From Lachnospiraceae bacterium (GTDB taxonomy: Bacteria; Bacillota; Clostridia; Lachnospirales; Lachnospiraceae), in the NCBI GenBank assembly GCA_017526985.1, contig JAFXQR010000033.1:1-64000 (forward strand): DNA of 64,000 nucleotides. The letters are read 5' to 3'. Under the pieces are notes generated by a model. That model had not been told where the DNA came from. It saw only the letters and a list, made by a program, of their open reading frames with translations, and did no database searches. Position 1 is the first letter of the stretch; every line of letters begins with the position of its first letter. Positions 33,635 through 41,847 of the stretch are shown piece by piece. The position numbers and the translations under genes were made by a program.

Positions 33635-34894
33635 TCACAGATCCCTTTCTTCGTCGTTATCTTCGATATTCTCTTCCAAACCGCAGGCCGGCTGAAAATC
33701 TTCGATAAACCCCATGATCTTTCTGCCGTAATCCGAAATAATCTGGTCTGCGGACTCTTCACAGCCCAGAGCTTTAAATGCGTAGAATTTGACCGGCTCT
33801 GTCTTGATCGCCTCTGCGATCTCTTTTCTGGTTTTTCCATTTGCCGCCATTTCACGCACACGATCCACAAGACTGCGGATCTCTTCTTTTACCTGGGACA
33901 TCTGCTCATTATAATATGCAACAGCTTCGCAGGCATATTCCGGGGCGGATTTCATAAAAGCATCGAAGTTGAAATCATCGGAAGTCAGCAGATCATATGC
34001 CCGTTCTTTGTTGATCTGACCATTATTTATCATGAGATGATAGATCAGATATTCCGGGCTCTTTATTTTCACACGGTTGTAATTTCCATCTACAACCACG
34101 AAACCCTCATGGTTTGGGAAACCATTCTCATCAAGACGCGGAAAGGCGCCGCTCCCAAGATTTGGAAAACTGTCATTACTCTGGCGCGGAAGATCAAGGG
34201 CCTCGTCCTCTTTCTGCTGGTTCAGCTTCTCTGCCGCTTTGATACAGTCTTCCAGGCTGTGCAGCGGATATTCCCTCGGAGACATAATAAATCCGGCAAA
34301 CTGGCCGGTACCAAGTTCTTTACCGGTCTCATTGTTTCTTGTGCCGATATGATAAAGCCGTGCTTCATCGTATTTGATCACCACCCGATTCTTAGGCCCC
34401 ACCAGTTCAAAGATATAGGTATTATGCTCGTCCAGTTCTCCGTTTTTGATCAGATTTTCCAGATAAGCAAATTCATCTGTCTCTTTGATCAGGTCAAGCA
34501 CCGTATAGCCGGAATTCAACTTTGCATCTGCAGCGCGAATGCAGGCGTTAGATGAAAACATCCACTGGTCATCGGTGATATACCACAGTTTGACGATCGA
34601 ACCATCTATCTTTTCCTGCACTCTGGCGGTAGACCAGTCGATCGGATCTGCATAAGATTCGTGGCTGTTAAAAAATTTATCAAAACCAACACCTACTACA
34701 GATAGATCGGCTATATTTATAATAACCCCTCTGGCTGCTCTACATAACGGATTGTTGAAATCGCAGGTAATATCGTAGTTAAAAATGTAGAAATCTCCAG
34801 AATTTTTAACTTTAATTCCGATATTCGCAAAATCTTCTTGCCATGTGTTCTTATGGCTATTTATATATTGGCAAATTATATTCCAATTACTCAT
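33635..34894 (-). CDS. T4 Rnl1-like RNA ligase
   Basis: 419 residues. Nucleotidyltransferase motif I is VQEKIDGSIVKLWY (K95), followed by the FELVGPKNRVVIKY strand and NHEGFVVVDGNYNRVKIKSPEYL (motifs IV and V), the arrangement of T4 RNA ligase 1, which in T4 repairs tRNA cut by a host anticodon nuclease. The C-terminal part is helical as in Rnl1. The N-terminal end (residues 9-45) resembles the 48-aa fragment at 35818-35964, from which it is separated by a homing endonuclease gene. Ribosome site TGGAGGG. Confidence 0.9.
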   Translation of the reverse strand: MSNWNIICQYINSHKNTWQEDFANIGIKVKNSGDFYIFNYDITCDFNNPLCRAARGVIINIADLSVVGVGFDKFFNSHESYADPIDWSTARVQEKIDGSIVKLWYITDDQWMFSSNACIRAADAKLNSGYTVLDLIKETDEFAYLENLIKNGELDEHNTYIFELVGPKNRVVIKYDEARLYHIGTRNNETGKELGTGQFAGFIMSPREYPLHSLEDCIKAAEKLNQQKEDEALDLPRQSNDSFPNLGSGAFPRLDENGFPNHEGFVVVDGNYNRVKIKSPEYLIYHLMINNGQINKERAYDLLTSDDFNFDAFMKSAPEYACEAVAYYNEQMSQVKEEIRSLVDRVREMAANGKTRKEIAEAIKTEPVKFYAFKALGCEESADQIISDYGRKIMGFIEDFQPACGLEENIEDNDEERDL

Positions 34895-34907
34895 TTTGTA
34901 CCCTCCA

Positions 34908-35813
34908 TTATAAGAAATCTGCTTTTTTCGGAATAAGATCTTTTATACACATATCATTATACTGTGTATATGGAATTCTAATCAGTGGAATATGATTATT
35001 TATACACCATTTGTTTTTTAATTCGTCACTATTCTTTATCTCGGCAAATCTTTCTTTATTATTCCAACCTCCATTTTGAACAAAATGTTGTTCTCCATCG
35101 TATTCAACAAAGTATGATACATCGCCGGCATCATTCAATACAGCCACATCAAAAATAACCATTTCTTCCTTTTCAATAAAAACTCTATAGTGCATTTTGA
35201 ATTTTATATTGTTTTCTCTTAATAATTTGGTAATTTTTGCTTCTCCGTGCGACATAGAGCATCCGCACGACATCCGAGATGTATCTCTGCCGTTTTTAAA
35301 GTAGCCTGTACTTATCAAAACCATATTTCCACAATCACATCTACACATCCATTTAACATTACTGCCAGATCGATCCTTTGTAGGATATAAAGCGGTTAAT
35401 TTACCAAACTTTTTGTTAGTTATATCAACCATTGTGGAGTGCCCATTTTTAGCTGCGGTGATTTTATGATAACAACCGCATGAAACAACAAGGCCATGTT
35501 TCATACTACCAGAATTGATTTCAGCTTCTTTTCCACAGTCACATTTGCACAAACATATTATATTGCCGTCTGTTGTTCGTTTATCAGTAAGGCGAATGAC
35601 CGTAAGCATACCATATTTTTCTCCTGGTTTTACTGTTTTATGTAGATGTCCACATGATTTTTTATGTCCTTTTAACATAAGGCAGCCATCTGCTTCACAT
35701 ATTTTTCCACAGCTACATTTACATTCCCATATAACATGATATTTTTCAGTTCTTTTTCCAGTATCCCGTATTACTGTCAATTCTCCGAATTTTTGCCCTG
35801 TTAGATCTTTCAT
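34908..35813 (-). CDS. homing endonuclease-like protein with zinc-ribbon repeats
   Basis: 301 residues. Three repeats of a short zinc-binding DNA-contact module (KFGELTVIRD...WECKCSCGK...SCGH; GMLTVIRL...CLCKCDCGK...SCGC; KFGKLTALYP...WMCRCDCGN...SCGC) precede a nuclease domain with FVEYDGEQHFVQNGGWNN and CINNHIPLIRIPYTQY, typical of phage VSR-like (PD-(D/E)XK) homing endonucleases. It lies between a fragment of an Rnl1 N-terminus and a full Rnl1-like gene, so it is best read as a freestanding homing endonuclease that invaded the ligase gene. Confidence 0.85.
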   Translation of the reverse strand: MKDLTGQKFGELTVIRDTGKRTEKYHVIWECKCSCGKICEADGCLMLKGHKKSCGHLHKTVKPGEKYGMLTVIRLTDKRTTDGNIICLCKCDCGKEAEINSGSMKHGLVVSCGCYHKITAAKNGHSTMVDITNKKFGKLTALYPTKDRSGSNVKWMCRCDCGNMVLISTGYFKNGRDTSRMSCGCSMSHGEAKITKLLRENNIKFKMHYRVFIEKEEMVIFDVAVLNDAGDVSYFVEYDGEQHFVQNGGWNNKERFAEIKNSDELKNKWCINNHIPLIRIPYTQYNDMCIKDLIPKKADFL

Positions 35814-35817
35814 TGTT

Positions 35818-35964
35818 TTATCTCCCTAAATCCGCCATAATGTCGTAATTGAAGATCGCATACCCATACTGTTCCTTCACTTTGATCTTCTTTTCTGTGC
35901 AGATCTCCCGCCAATCATCCGGATGTTCGTGGATCAATCTGCAGATATATGAATTTTGTGTCAT
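35818..35964 (-). pseudogene. orphan N-terminal fragment of an Rnl1-like ligase
   Basis: 48 codons with an ATG coupled (ATGA) to the previous gene. Segments EHPDDWREICTEKKIKVKE and YGYAIFNYDIMADLG match SHKNTWQEDFANIGIKVKN and FYIFNYDITCDF at the start of the ligase at 33635. The frame stops just after IFNYDI, where the homing endonuclease gene begins. It appears to be the original 5' end of the ligase gene, replaced downstream by a second copy. Confidence 0.72.
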
Positions 35965-36365
35965 TTCTGTACCTCCCCTTCATATGTATTTTTCTTTCTT
36001 CCATCGTCGTACTCGATCAATGGTGGCTGGCCGCCGGTGAGTTCCACTTCTTTTACCGCAACACGGTACAGCGTTCCAAAGTCGTTTGTGGCGTATCTGT
36101 TATCGTTGATCACAATAAATCCATAACCCCTTTTGTTCTTTTTCTTTAAAGCATTTGTGATTTTCCGTTTGATCCAGAATCCCTTTTCTTCATATTTTTT
36201 CAGATAAGGGCATTGCTTCTCCAGACATTTGTGCTGTTTTAACAGATTCTCACTCAGATTTCCGAAATGTTTGGAATACCGGCAGAAAGCGATTCTGGCT
36301 TCTTCCTTCGGGGCGCCTTTCATCCAGGTGCGGTTTGGCTTTGTACTATTTGATTCCTCCGCCAT
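35961..36365 (-). CDS. hypothetical basic protein
   Basis: 134 residues from ATG 36365 (AGAGAGGATTAGG upstream), start MAEESNSTKPNRTWMKGAP. A Cys pair (HKCLEKQCPYLKKYEEKG) and a Lys-rich stretch (ITNALKKKNKRGYG) suggest nucleic-acid contact. No family recognised. Its stop overlaps the next start by four bases. Confidence 0.68.
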   Translation of the reverse strand: MAEESNSTKPNRTWMKGAPKEEARIAFCRYSKHFGNLSENLLKQHKCLEKQCPYLKKYEEKGFWIKRKITNALKKKNKRGYGFIVINDNRYATNDFGTLYRVAVKEVELTGGQPPLIEYDDGRKKNTYEGEVQK

Positions 36366-36366
36366 C

Positions 36367-36720
36367 CTAATCCTCTCTTTCCGGTTCTTCTTTCTCTTTT
36401 TTCTTATAGATGCAGTTCTCCCCACATCCTTGGCAGATCTGTGGAGCGGGATCATCGTTAAACGAAACGATCTGGCTCTCATAAGGGATCAGATAGATGT
36501 CTTTATAGTAGATCGTCTTGGCGTCCGGAAAGTAATCCTTATCCTGGATCCAGCGGCTGTTTGCTTCGCTGCCGTGAGCAATCGTACCACGGATTTTATC
36601 GCCGACATACATCGGAAGGTATTGTCCATACTTTGTCACCACAGTACCGATCCTCGGACGGTCATAGGGGTATGCCAGTTTGTTGATCCGCAGAGCTGCG
36701 GATGCAGGTTTCTTATCCAT
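36367..36720 (-). CDS. hypothetical protein with C-terminal Cys cluster
   Basis: 117 residues, start MDKKPASAALRINKLAYPYD, beta-rich (RPRIGTVVTKYGQYLPMYV), with ICQGCGENCIYKK near the end that could bind zinc. No family recognised. Confidence 0.68.
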   Translation of the reverse strand: MDKKPASAALRINKLAYPYDRPRIGTVVTKYGQYLPMYVGDKIRGTIAHGSEANSRWIQDKDYFPDAKTIYYKDIYLIPYESQIVSFNDDPAPQICQGCGENCIYKKKEKEEPERED

Positions 36721-36732
36721 AAAGCACCTCTC

Positions 36733-36951
36733 TTATACTTCGGTCAGTTTAACAGTAACGATCTTAAACTCGTCTTCGGTATAATGAAACCTTACCGATT
36801 TTCGGATGATCCCCCATATCGTCTTTTTTGACCGATACAGCTGGGCTCCGAGCAGGGTAGCTACCGGATTTTTGCCATATCCGGCATAATACCTTCCGGC
36901 ATCATATCCTTTTGTGATCTTGATCGCATACGCTGTCGCAGATTTCTTCAT
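36733..36951 (-). CDS. small basic hypothetical protein
   Basis: 72 residues from ATG 36951 (GAGGAAGAAAAT upstream), start MKKSATAYAIKITKGYDAG; beta-rich, basic. No family recognised. First gene of the 36.95-33.6 kb run, 31 bp after a promoter motif. Confidence 0.65.
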   Translation of the reverse strand: MKKSATAYAIKITKGYDAGRYYAGYGKNPVATLLGAQLYRSKKTIWGIIRKSVRFHYTEDEFKIVTVKLTEV

Positions 36952-36981
36952 ATTTTCTTCCTCTCTTATCATCATCTACTA

Positions 36982-37005
36982 GATATATGAAAAATAATAT
37001 TAAAC
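36982..37005 (-). promoter_or_regulatory. phage promoter motif
   Basis: AGTTTAATATTATTTTTCAT then ATAT on the minus strand; leads the run ending in the Rnl1-like gene. Confidence 0.73.
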
Positions 37006-37145
37006 TTGGAATACAAAAAAGCCGCCCATCTCATCTAAGAGACAGACAGCCCTTCGTAAGAAAAGGTGAAAGAGGAAAACAAAAACTTCGTTATAAGCTA
37101 CACCATACGCCATCTTTGTATCTGTAATCCGGCATAAGGATCCCC

Positions 37146-37988
37146 TTATTTCTTTAACAGTTCGATTGCCTGGGAAACACGATCCAGATCGAGATCCATC
37201 TGTGTCAGCTTTGCCTTCAGCTTGTTATATTCGGATACCATCTCATTATAAGATTCCACCATCATTTCTGCGCAGTCCAGATATTCCTCCGCATTTACTT
37301 CACAGAAAGTACGCTCCGGCTTTACATAGACCGATGGATCTGATTTTCCCTCTTCGTAGATGGTCGGGTCTGTGATCTCTCTGCGGCAGCCCATGCTCTC
37401 CGGCTCTGCGTCTAAAACAGTCTCTTCCGGTTCCGGCGCCTCGCTTTCCTTTTGCTTCAGATACTTCTTGATCGTACGGCCGATATAATCTTCCGTGCAA
37501 TCCAGAGCCTTCGCAATACGCTCTGCAGAAATCCCGCTGTCTACCATAGATTTTAAGATATCCCATTCTTTTGCGGAGAGACGGCGATATCTGGATCCAA
37601 TCCTATGGATCTCCCGGAAATGATCATAAGCATCCTGGAACTCTGCAATTTCTTCCCTTTGTGCTGCAGACGGAGAATAAAAGACCTGTGCAGCGTAGGA
37701 CTGTGAAATCGAATGCTTTTTCAGAACCGCCAAAAGGTTTTCTTCCGGTTCGTGATTCATATAATACTCGCAGACAGACTGCACGATCGTCATTTTCTCT
37801 TCCGGAGAAAGAGCATCAAACTCTCTTTCTGCTTTTAAAAGAGGGATCCTTATGATAGCGGCCTTAACCGCACTGGGAGAACGATCCGGGAAGGCTTCTA
37901 TGATCGCTTCTGTGTTTGCTCCATTTGCATGCATCTGTGCCAGAAAATTTAGTTCTTCCTCTGTCCATTTCTGATTACTTTTTCCCAC
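37146..37988 (-). CDS. DNA-binding protein, SANT/Myb-like plus HTH
   Basis: 280 residues. N-terminal three-helix unit KWTEEELNFLAQMHANG...IIEAFPDRSPSAVKAAI, like SANT/Myb-type domains; a second HTH-like unit LSAKEWDILKSMVDSGIS...IAKALDCTEDYIGRTI; and a C-terminal coiled coil (YNEMVSEYNKLKAKLTQMD). Probably a sequence-specific DNA-binding regulator or structural protein. No terminator is obvious after it. Confidence 0.72.
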   Translation of the reverse strand: MGKSNQKWTEEELNFLAQMHANGANTEAIIEAFPDRSPSAVKAAIIRIPLLKAEREFDALSPEEKMTIVQSVCEYYMNHEPEENLLAVLKKHSISQSYAAQVFYSPSAAQREEIAEFQDAYDHFREIHRIGSRYRRLSAKEWDILKSMVDSGISAERIAKALDCTEDYIGRTIKKYLKQKESEAPEPEETVLDAEPESMGCRREITDPTIYEEGKSDPSVYVKPERTFCEVNAEEYLDCAEMMVESYNEMVSEYNKLKAKLTQMDLDLDRVSQAIELLKK

Positions 37989-38013
37989 GATTTTGTGCTC
38001 CTTTCTATCTTAT

Positions 38014-38571
38014 TTACCACAAAAAATCTTCCAATATGCAGTGTACAAATTTATATTGCCCGCCATTCGCCAGCATCACACGATTGCTGCGAAGGTCTTC
38101 CTCATCAAAAGCCACCCGCCGGCGTACTTTTCTGGAAGCCAGCTGTTTGAAATATTTCTTACGGATATCATACCGGCGAAGATACGGTCGGATCGGCAGG
38201 TATTCCCAGGTATGTTTTACGATCGTTCTTTCCGGCACCATCACGGTCTTATAAGTGTAGATCGGAAGGTCGTAGTCCATCCGGGGATCCCGATGTGCGT
38301 AGCCTTCTTTGTCATACCAGTAATACCGATGTGTTGTGTATCCGGTAATTTCCTTTACGCTTTCCGTATGCGCCGGGATCACTTTATAAACCGGAGTCCG
38401 CTGCAGCCGGTCTTCTTTGATGTGATAGCCGCAGACATAGGAATATTCGCCGTTCTTTGCCGCACGAAAACGAGATTTTTTCTTATCTTCCGTCTCTTTC
38501 CGGCGGAGGGAATGACGGCTCTTTTCACGGATATGCCGGTCAAAATTATCAGCGTTCTGTACCTTGGACAT
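38014..38571 (-). CDS. hypothetical basic protein
   Basis: 185 residues from ATG 38571 (AAAGGGAATAAG upstream). Strongly basic N-terminus (HSLRRKETEDKKKSRFRAAK) and a Tyr-rich middle (THRYYWYDKEGYAHRDPRM). No family recognised; nucleic-acid binding is possible. Confidence 0.68.
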   Translation of the reverse strand: MSKVQNADNFDRHIREKSRHSLRRKETEDKKKSRFRAAKNGEYSYVCGYHIKEDRLQRTPVYKVIPAHTESVKEITGYTTHRYYWYDKEGYAHRDPRMDYDLPIYTYKTVMVPERTIVKHTWEYLPIRPYLRRYDIRKKYFKQLASRKVRRRVAFDEEDLRSNRVMLANGGQYKFVHCILEDFLW

Positions 38572-38572
38572 C

Positions 38573-38851
38573 TTATTCCCTTTCAACTTCTTTATCGTTT
38601 TCCTGCTCTTTTGAAGTATCGATCCCAAAAATAGCATCCAGATCGTTTAGCGGGATCCAACCGATCGCTTCTTCAACCGGCCAGCTTGCATCTCCGTCTA
38701 CATCCGCTTCTTTAAAAACATCTTTTTTGCTAAAATAGCCGATCGTTTTGTAGCAGACATAATAGGACGGACAGATGTTTTTAAATCTTACCAATACATG
38801 CAGCCCATATGGACATTCTTCTATCGGTCTTAATTTTCTTTCTTTCTCCAT
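38573..38851 (-). CDS. hypothetical protein
   Basis: 92 residues: RPIEECPYGLHVLVRFKN and a later EEAIGWIPLNDLD, the layout of small phage DUF551-like proteins (a P..CP..G..VL start and an IGWxPL end). The resemblance is moderate. Confidence 0.6.
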   Translation of the reverse strand: MEKERKLRPIEECPYGLHVLVRFKNICPSYYVCYKTIGYFSKKDVFKEADVDGDASWPVEEAIGWIPLNDLDAIFGIDTSKEQENDKEVERE

Positions 38852-38854
38852 CTT

Positions 38855-38911
38855 TTATCTCCACACCATATTTCTGCGGCAGCTATAACACTCCATATAC
38901 GCATTGATCAT
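38855..38911 (-). CDS. 18-aa small ORF
   Basis: ATG at 38911 just after the previous stop, GAGGGTG ribosome site, product MINAYMECYSCRRNMVWR. Its end supplies the ribosome site of the next gene. Coding status uncertain; CXXC-like CYSC is present. Confidence 0.42.
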   Translation of the reverse strand: MINAYMECYSCRRNMVWR

Positions 38912-38913
38912 TT

Positions 38914-39123
38914 TTACACCCTCTCGCTTTCCGGTAACACATCGATGCCGATATTGTCGTTTCCTACCTTCATAAACATACAGTCTATTTTATTTAAAGG
39001 CCTGTCGTCGTGAAAATCTTCTTCGGATTCCGTAAAGACTGCTGCGCTCTGCAAAAGCTGGATCTCTGCTCCCATCCGCGCCATTGTATCCACGATCTTT
39101 TCTTTGTCTTTTTCACTTTGCAT
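38914..39123 (-). CDS. small hypothetical protein
   Basis: 69 residues, start MQSEKDKEKIVDTMARMGAE, helical then acidic beta segment. Its start overlaps the end of the 39113-39427 gene by 11 bp. Function unknown. Confidence 0.6.
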   Translation of the reverse strand: MQSEKDKEKIVDTMARMGAEIQLLQSAAVFTESEEDFHDDRPLNKIDCMFMKVGNDNIGIDVLPESERV

Positions 39124-39427
39124 CTTTTATCCTCTGTAAAACGATTTCTTTTTGCTCCGGAGTAAGGATGTCTTCGATCTTTTCCAGCGAAATACATTTG
39201 GTCGGCTTGATCGTATATCCGTTCTCAAAGGTCGGACGGCAGGCGAGTCTGCCACGCTTGTAAAGGACATTGAAGTAATTTAAGCTTCTGGTCCATTCTG
39301 CAGAGTTCTTGATTTCGTGAACCACTGTTTCCGCCTCTAAAAGTCTTGGGATAACAGACTGCATATATTTGAGATGTTTCTGATAAGTCGGACTGGCTTC
39401 TCCGAAAAGATCCATTTTCTCTGCCAT
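39113..39427 (-). CDS. hypothetical protein
   Basis: 104 residues, start MAEKMDLFGEASPTYQKHLK, helical with a basic middle. First gene of a run of six small genes (39.4-37.1 kb), 25 bp after a promoter motif. No family recognised. Confidence 0.68.
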   Translation of the reverse strand: MAEKMDLFGEASPTYQKHLKYMQSVIPRLLEAETVVHEIKNSAEWTRSLNYFNVLYKRGRLACRPTFENGYTIKPTKCISLEKIEDILTPEQKEIVLQRIKDAK

Positions 39428-39451
39428 AAACCCTCCTGTTCGTTTCTGATA

Positions 39452-39475
39452 GTATATGAAAAATAATTTTTAACT
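39452..39475 (-). promoter_or_regulatory. phage promoter motif
   Basis: AAGTTAAAAATTATTTTTCA then TATAC on the minus strand, upstream of 39113-39427. Confidence 0.72.
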
Positions 39476-39498
39476 TTTGTACCAGAAAAAAAGAAACA

Positions 39499-39533
39499 AT
39501 AAAAAATCAGGTACCGGAAACACCCGATACCTG
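39499..39533 (-). terminator. intrinsic terminator
   Basis: TCAGGTATCGG / CCGGTACCTGA stem followed by TTTTTT on the minus strand, after the secreted protease gene. Confidence 0.82.
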
Positions 39534-39540
39534 ACTATGA

Positions 39541-41682
39541 TCAGATCAGTCTGCCATTTTCCACGAAGAAGATCTCGCCATTATATACAACCTCTCCGGA
39601 ATACTGTGTCTGAACCTGTCCGCAGGAGCAGAAATACCACTCGCCGGTCTTTGGATCCATCACAAGACCGTTTGCCTCCCGCACAATCCTTCCGGCTGCA
39701 ATATAGAACAGGCTGCCGTTATACGGGATCAGACCGGAAAAATCGGTATCTAACCGACCGTTTTCTACATAAAACCACTCGTTATCATACATAGCGAGGC
39801 CGGAATAATTACAGATCTGTCCGAAAGAGCAGAAATACCAGATGCCACTGTCGGGATCCATCGCCAAACCGTTTACCGGAGCAACTGTGCCGTTTGCGAT
39901 CAGAAAACGGTTGTTGTTATAGGTCACAAAGCCGTATTTTGTCATATCGATCCTGTCGTCGGTCATATATACCCATTTTCCGTTTTGCAGACAAAGACCG
40001 GTATATTTTTCAGGCTCTGGCTCTGGTGTTTCTTCCTTCGGCTCTATAACTTCCTTCGACTCTTCAATTACCTTCGGTTCTGGATCTTCAACAATGCTTT
40101 CGTTCTCCGGCTGGCTTGAAACCACATATTCATCCGTAAAGGCACTGATCAGCATATCGTACTTACGGACAGCCCCCACATCAACCCATGCACCTCTCCA
40201 CTGCAGATAGGACCGGTTTGGTGCTGAACCTGGCTGCACCTGATATCCATCAGCACCAGAACTGTCGGATTCCGCCAGAATATATGCACCCTCTTTGGGG
40301 AAGGAAAAACGGATCAGAAAATGATCGCCCTCACACAGATAAACAGGATCAATATCCAGACGGTAATACCCAAAGCCGTCATAGATATGACCACTTGTAT
40401 GATATGCCAGAGACTGTGGATCTTCTATAGAGATTTCTTCTTCTGATACGAAAATATCCATTTCATAATCCGACGCTTCTGTATAACTGCCGGTAAGAAA
40501 CGATACAGCACCAAGACGGCAGTTGCTGTCTGCAACATACTGATTTGCAAAGATCTTTCCGGTAGGGGCGCCGCCCATCACATCACCAACCTGGTTATAG
40601 GTGTATTCACGGTCATAAGTCAGATCATCCGAGTATTCCATACTGCGGAAGTACATCTGCTTGCTTTCGTAGGAGATCCAGAAATAGGATGCTGCGCCTT
40701 CAAACACCTCGGTGCTGGAAGAGTTTCTTGCCAGCCACGCTCCGTTATGCTCCGGAGTGCCGCCCATCCACCGGTTCTCAAAACCATTATATCTGGCCTG
40801 AAAATTCTCTTTCGGATAATTGTTATCCCATCCAACGATCACCAGCATATGATTGGTGCTCTGGTAATCCGGATTTTCCGTGTAATAATAAGCATTATTA
40901 CGGTCCGGATTTCCATACCAGGCATTGTAGTTCATTGAGACATTGACGGAACCGTTCTGCAGGATGCAGTCTTTGATCTCGTCCATATCATTCAGTTCCT
41001 TTACCCCAACCAGCCGAAACTCATGCTGGAGTGCGGTAGCATCGTCCAGTTCCGCACCATTTGATAATTCGCCGTACCTGGAATACGGGACAACACTTTC
41101 GGGAACCGGGCCAACCCCGTGCGACAAGGTATTAACTATATTTGGCAATACCCCACCGCCGGTCATTTCTTTGTAGCCGTTCACAAGGCGGTCTTTTCCA
41201 TCTGCAGGACCGATTGGCAGTTCGTGACACATCCAATATCCGAGATGCGCCTCACTGTAATCCACCGAGGTATCTGCAATACCGTTTTTGAGTGCCCATA
41301 ATTCAGCGGATGCAATCGCTGCGTGCGCATAACAGGTTCCAAACGGTGCCTGATCCCTGGTGGCCGGATAATTTTTTTGCATATAGAAGAGCCAGTCATC
41401 TTTATAGGCTGCCGGATAGGCCGCCGGAAACCTTGAGGATTCGTAAAGATCTATATCTTCAGTCTCTTCCGGGATTTCGGCGTCTTCTTCTATGGTCACA
41501 TCTTCGTACTCAACTTCTTCTTCCTCTTCCTGTTCCTCTTCGAATTTTTCCTCCAGAAGATCAGAGAACTCTTCTTCTTCAACAATCTCCACATCTTCGG
41601 TATCTTCTTCTGCGGCATAAACGCTCATTTCAGAACCAAGCATTACCGCTGTAAGCAATATCGCAACCCATCTTTTTCTCAT
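39541..41682 (-). CDS. secreted C1 (papain-like) cysteine protease with wall-binding-type repeats
   Basis: 713 residues from ATG 41682 (AAAGGAGAAAACC upstream). Signal peptide (MRKRWVAILLTAVMLGSEM... cut near VYA-AE), an acidic motif FSDLLEEKFEEE, then a papain-like domain: catalytic Cys in DQAPFGTCYAHAA, His in STNHMLVIVGWDNNY, Asn in WLARNSSS. The last about 170 residues are aromatic 20-residue repeats such as GLAMYDNEWFYVENGRL and GLVMDPKTGEWYFCSCGQV, like those that bind cell-wall polymers in Firmicutes. Likely exported from the infected cell, where it could act on surface proteins. The same repeats end the next two proteins. Confidence 0.82.
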   Translation of the reverse strand: MRKRWVAILLTAVMLGSEMSVYAAEEDTEDVEIVEEEEFSDLLEEKFEEEQEEEEEVEYEDVTIEEDAEIPEETEDIDLYESSRFPAAYPAAYKDDWLFYMQKNYPATRDQAPFGTCYAHAAIASAELWALKNGIADTSVDYSEAHLGYWMCHELPIGPADGKDRLVNGYKEMTGGGVLPNIVNTLSHGVGPVPESVVPYSRYGELSNGAELDDATALQHEFRLVGVKELNDMDEIKDCILQNGSVNVSMNYNAWYGNPDRNNAYYYTENPDYQSTNHMLVIVGWDNNYPKENFQARYNGFENRWMGGTPEHNGAWLARNSSSTEVFEGAASYFWISYESKQMYFRSMEYSDDLTYDREYTYNQVGDVMGGAPTGKIFANQYVADSNCRLGAVSFLTGSYTEASDYEMDIFVSEEEISIEDPQSLAYHTSGHIYDGFGYYRLDIDPVYLCEGDHFLIRFSFPKEGAYILAESDSSGADGYQVQPGSAPNRSYLQWRGAWVDVGAVRKYDMLISAFTDEYVVSSQPENESIVEDPEPKVIEESKEVIEPKEETPEPEPEKYTGLCLQNGKWVYMTDDRIDMTKYGFVTYNNNRFLIANGTVAPVNGLAMDPDSGIWYFCSFGQICNYSGLAMYDNEWFYVENGRLDTDFSGLIPYNGSLFYIAAGRIVREANGLVMDPKTGEWYFCSCGQVQTQYSGEVVYNGEIFFVENGRLI

Positions 41683-41733
41683 CCTGGTTTTCTCCTTTTT
41701 TTTTGTATAAACCTTGGTAAATACCCCTCTGTT

Positions 41734-41758
41734 GATATATGAAAAATAAAAAATCACC
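41734..41758 (-). promoter_or_regulatory. phage promoter motif
   Basis: GGTGATTTTTTATTTTTCAT then ATATC on the minus strand, upstream of the protease gene. Confidence 0.65.
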
Positions 41759-41764
41759 AAGATT

Positions 41765-41802
41765 AAAAAAAGGAGCCCCGCATATTTCTATGCGAAGCCC
41801 CA
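41765..41802 (-). terminator. intrinsic terminator
   Basis: GGGGCTTCGCATA / TATGCGGGGCTCC stem followed by seven T residues on the minus strand, after the Ig-like surface protein gene. Confidence 0.82.
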
Positions 41803-41847
41803 TGGAGAAAAGGAAAAAGCGTAACGCCCTTCCGTAATCGGATGGTT

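Noticed and set aside
34130..34160. A family B-like hairpin sequence (GACGCGG...CCGCTCC)
   Set aside because: It lies inside the Rnl1-like coding sequence, fits the protein frame, and is a single match to a short consensus; most likely coincidence.
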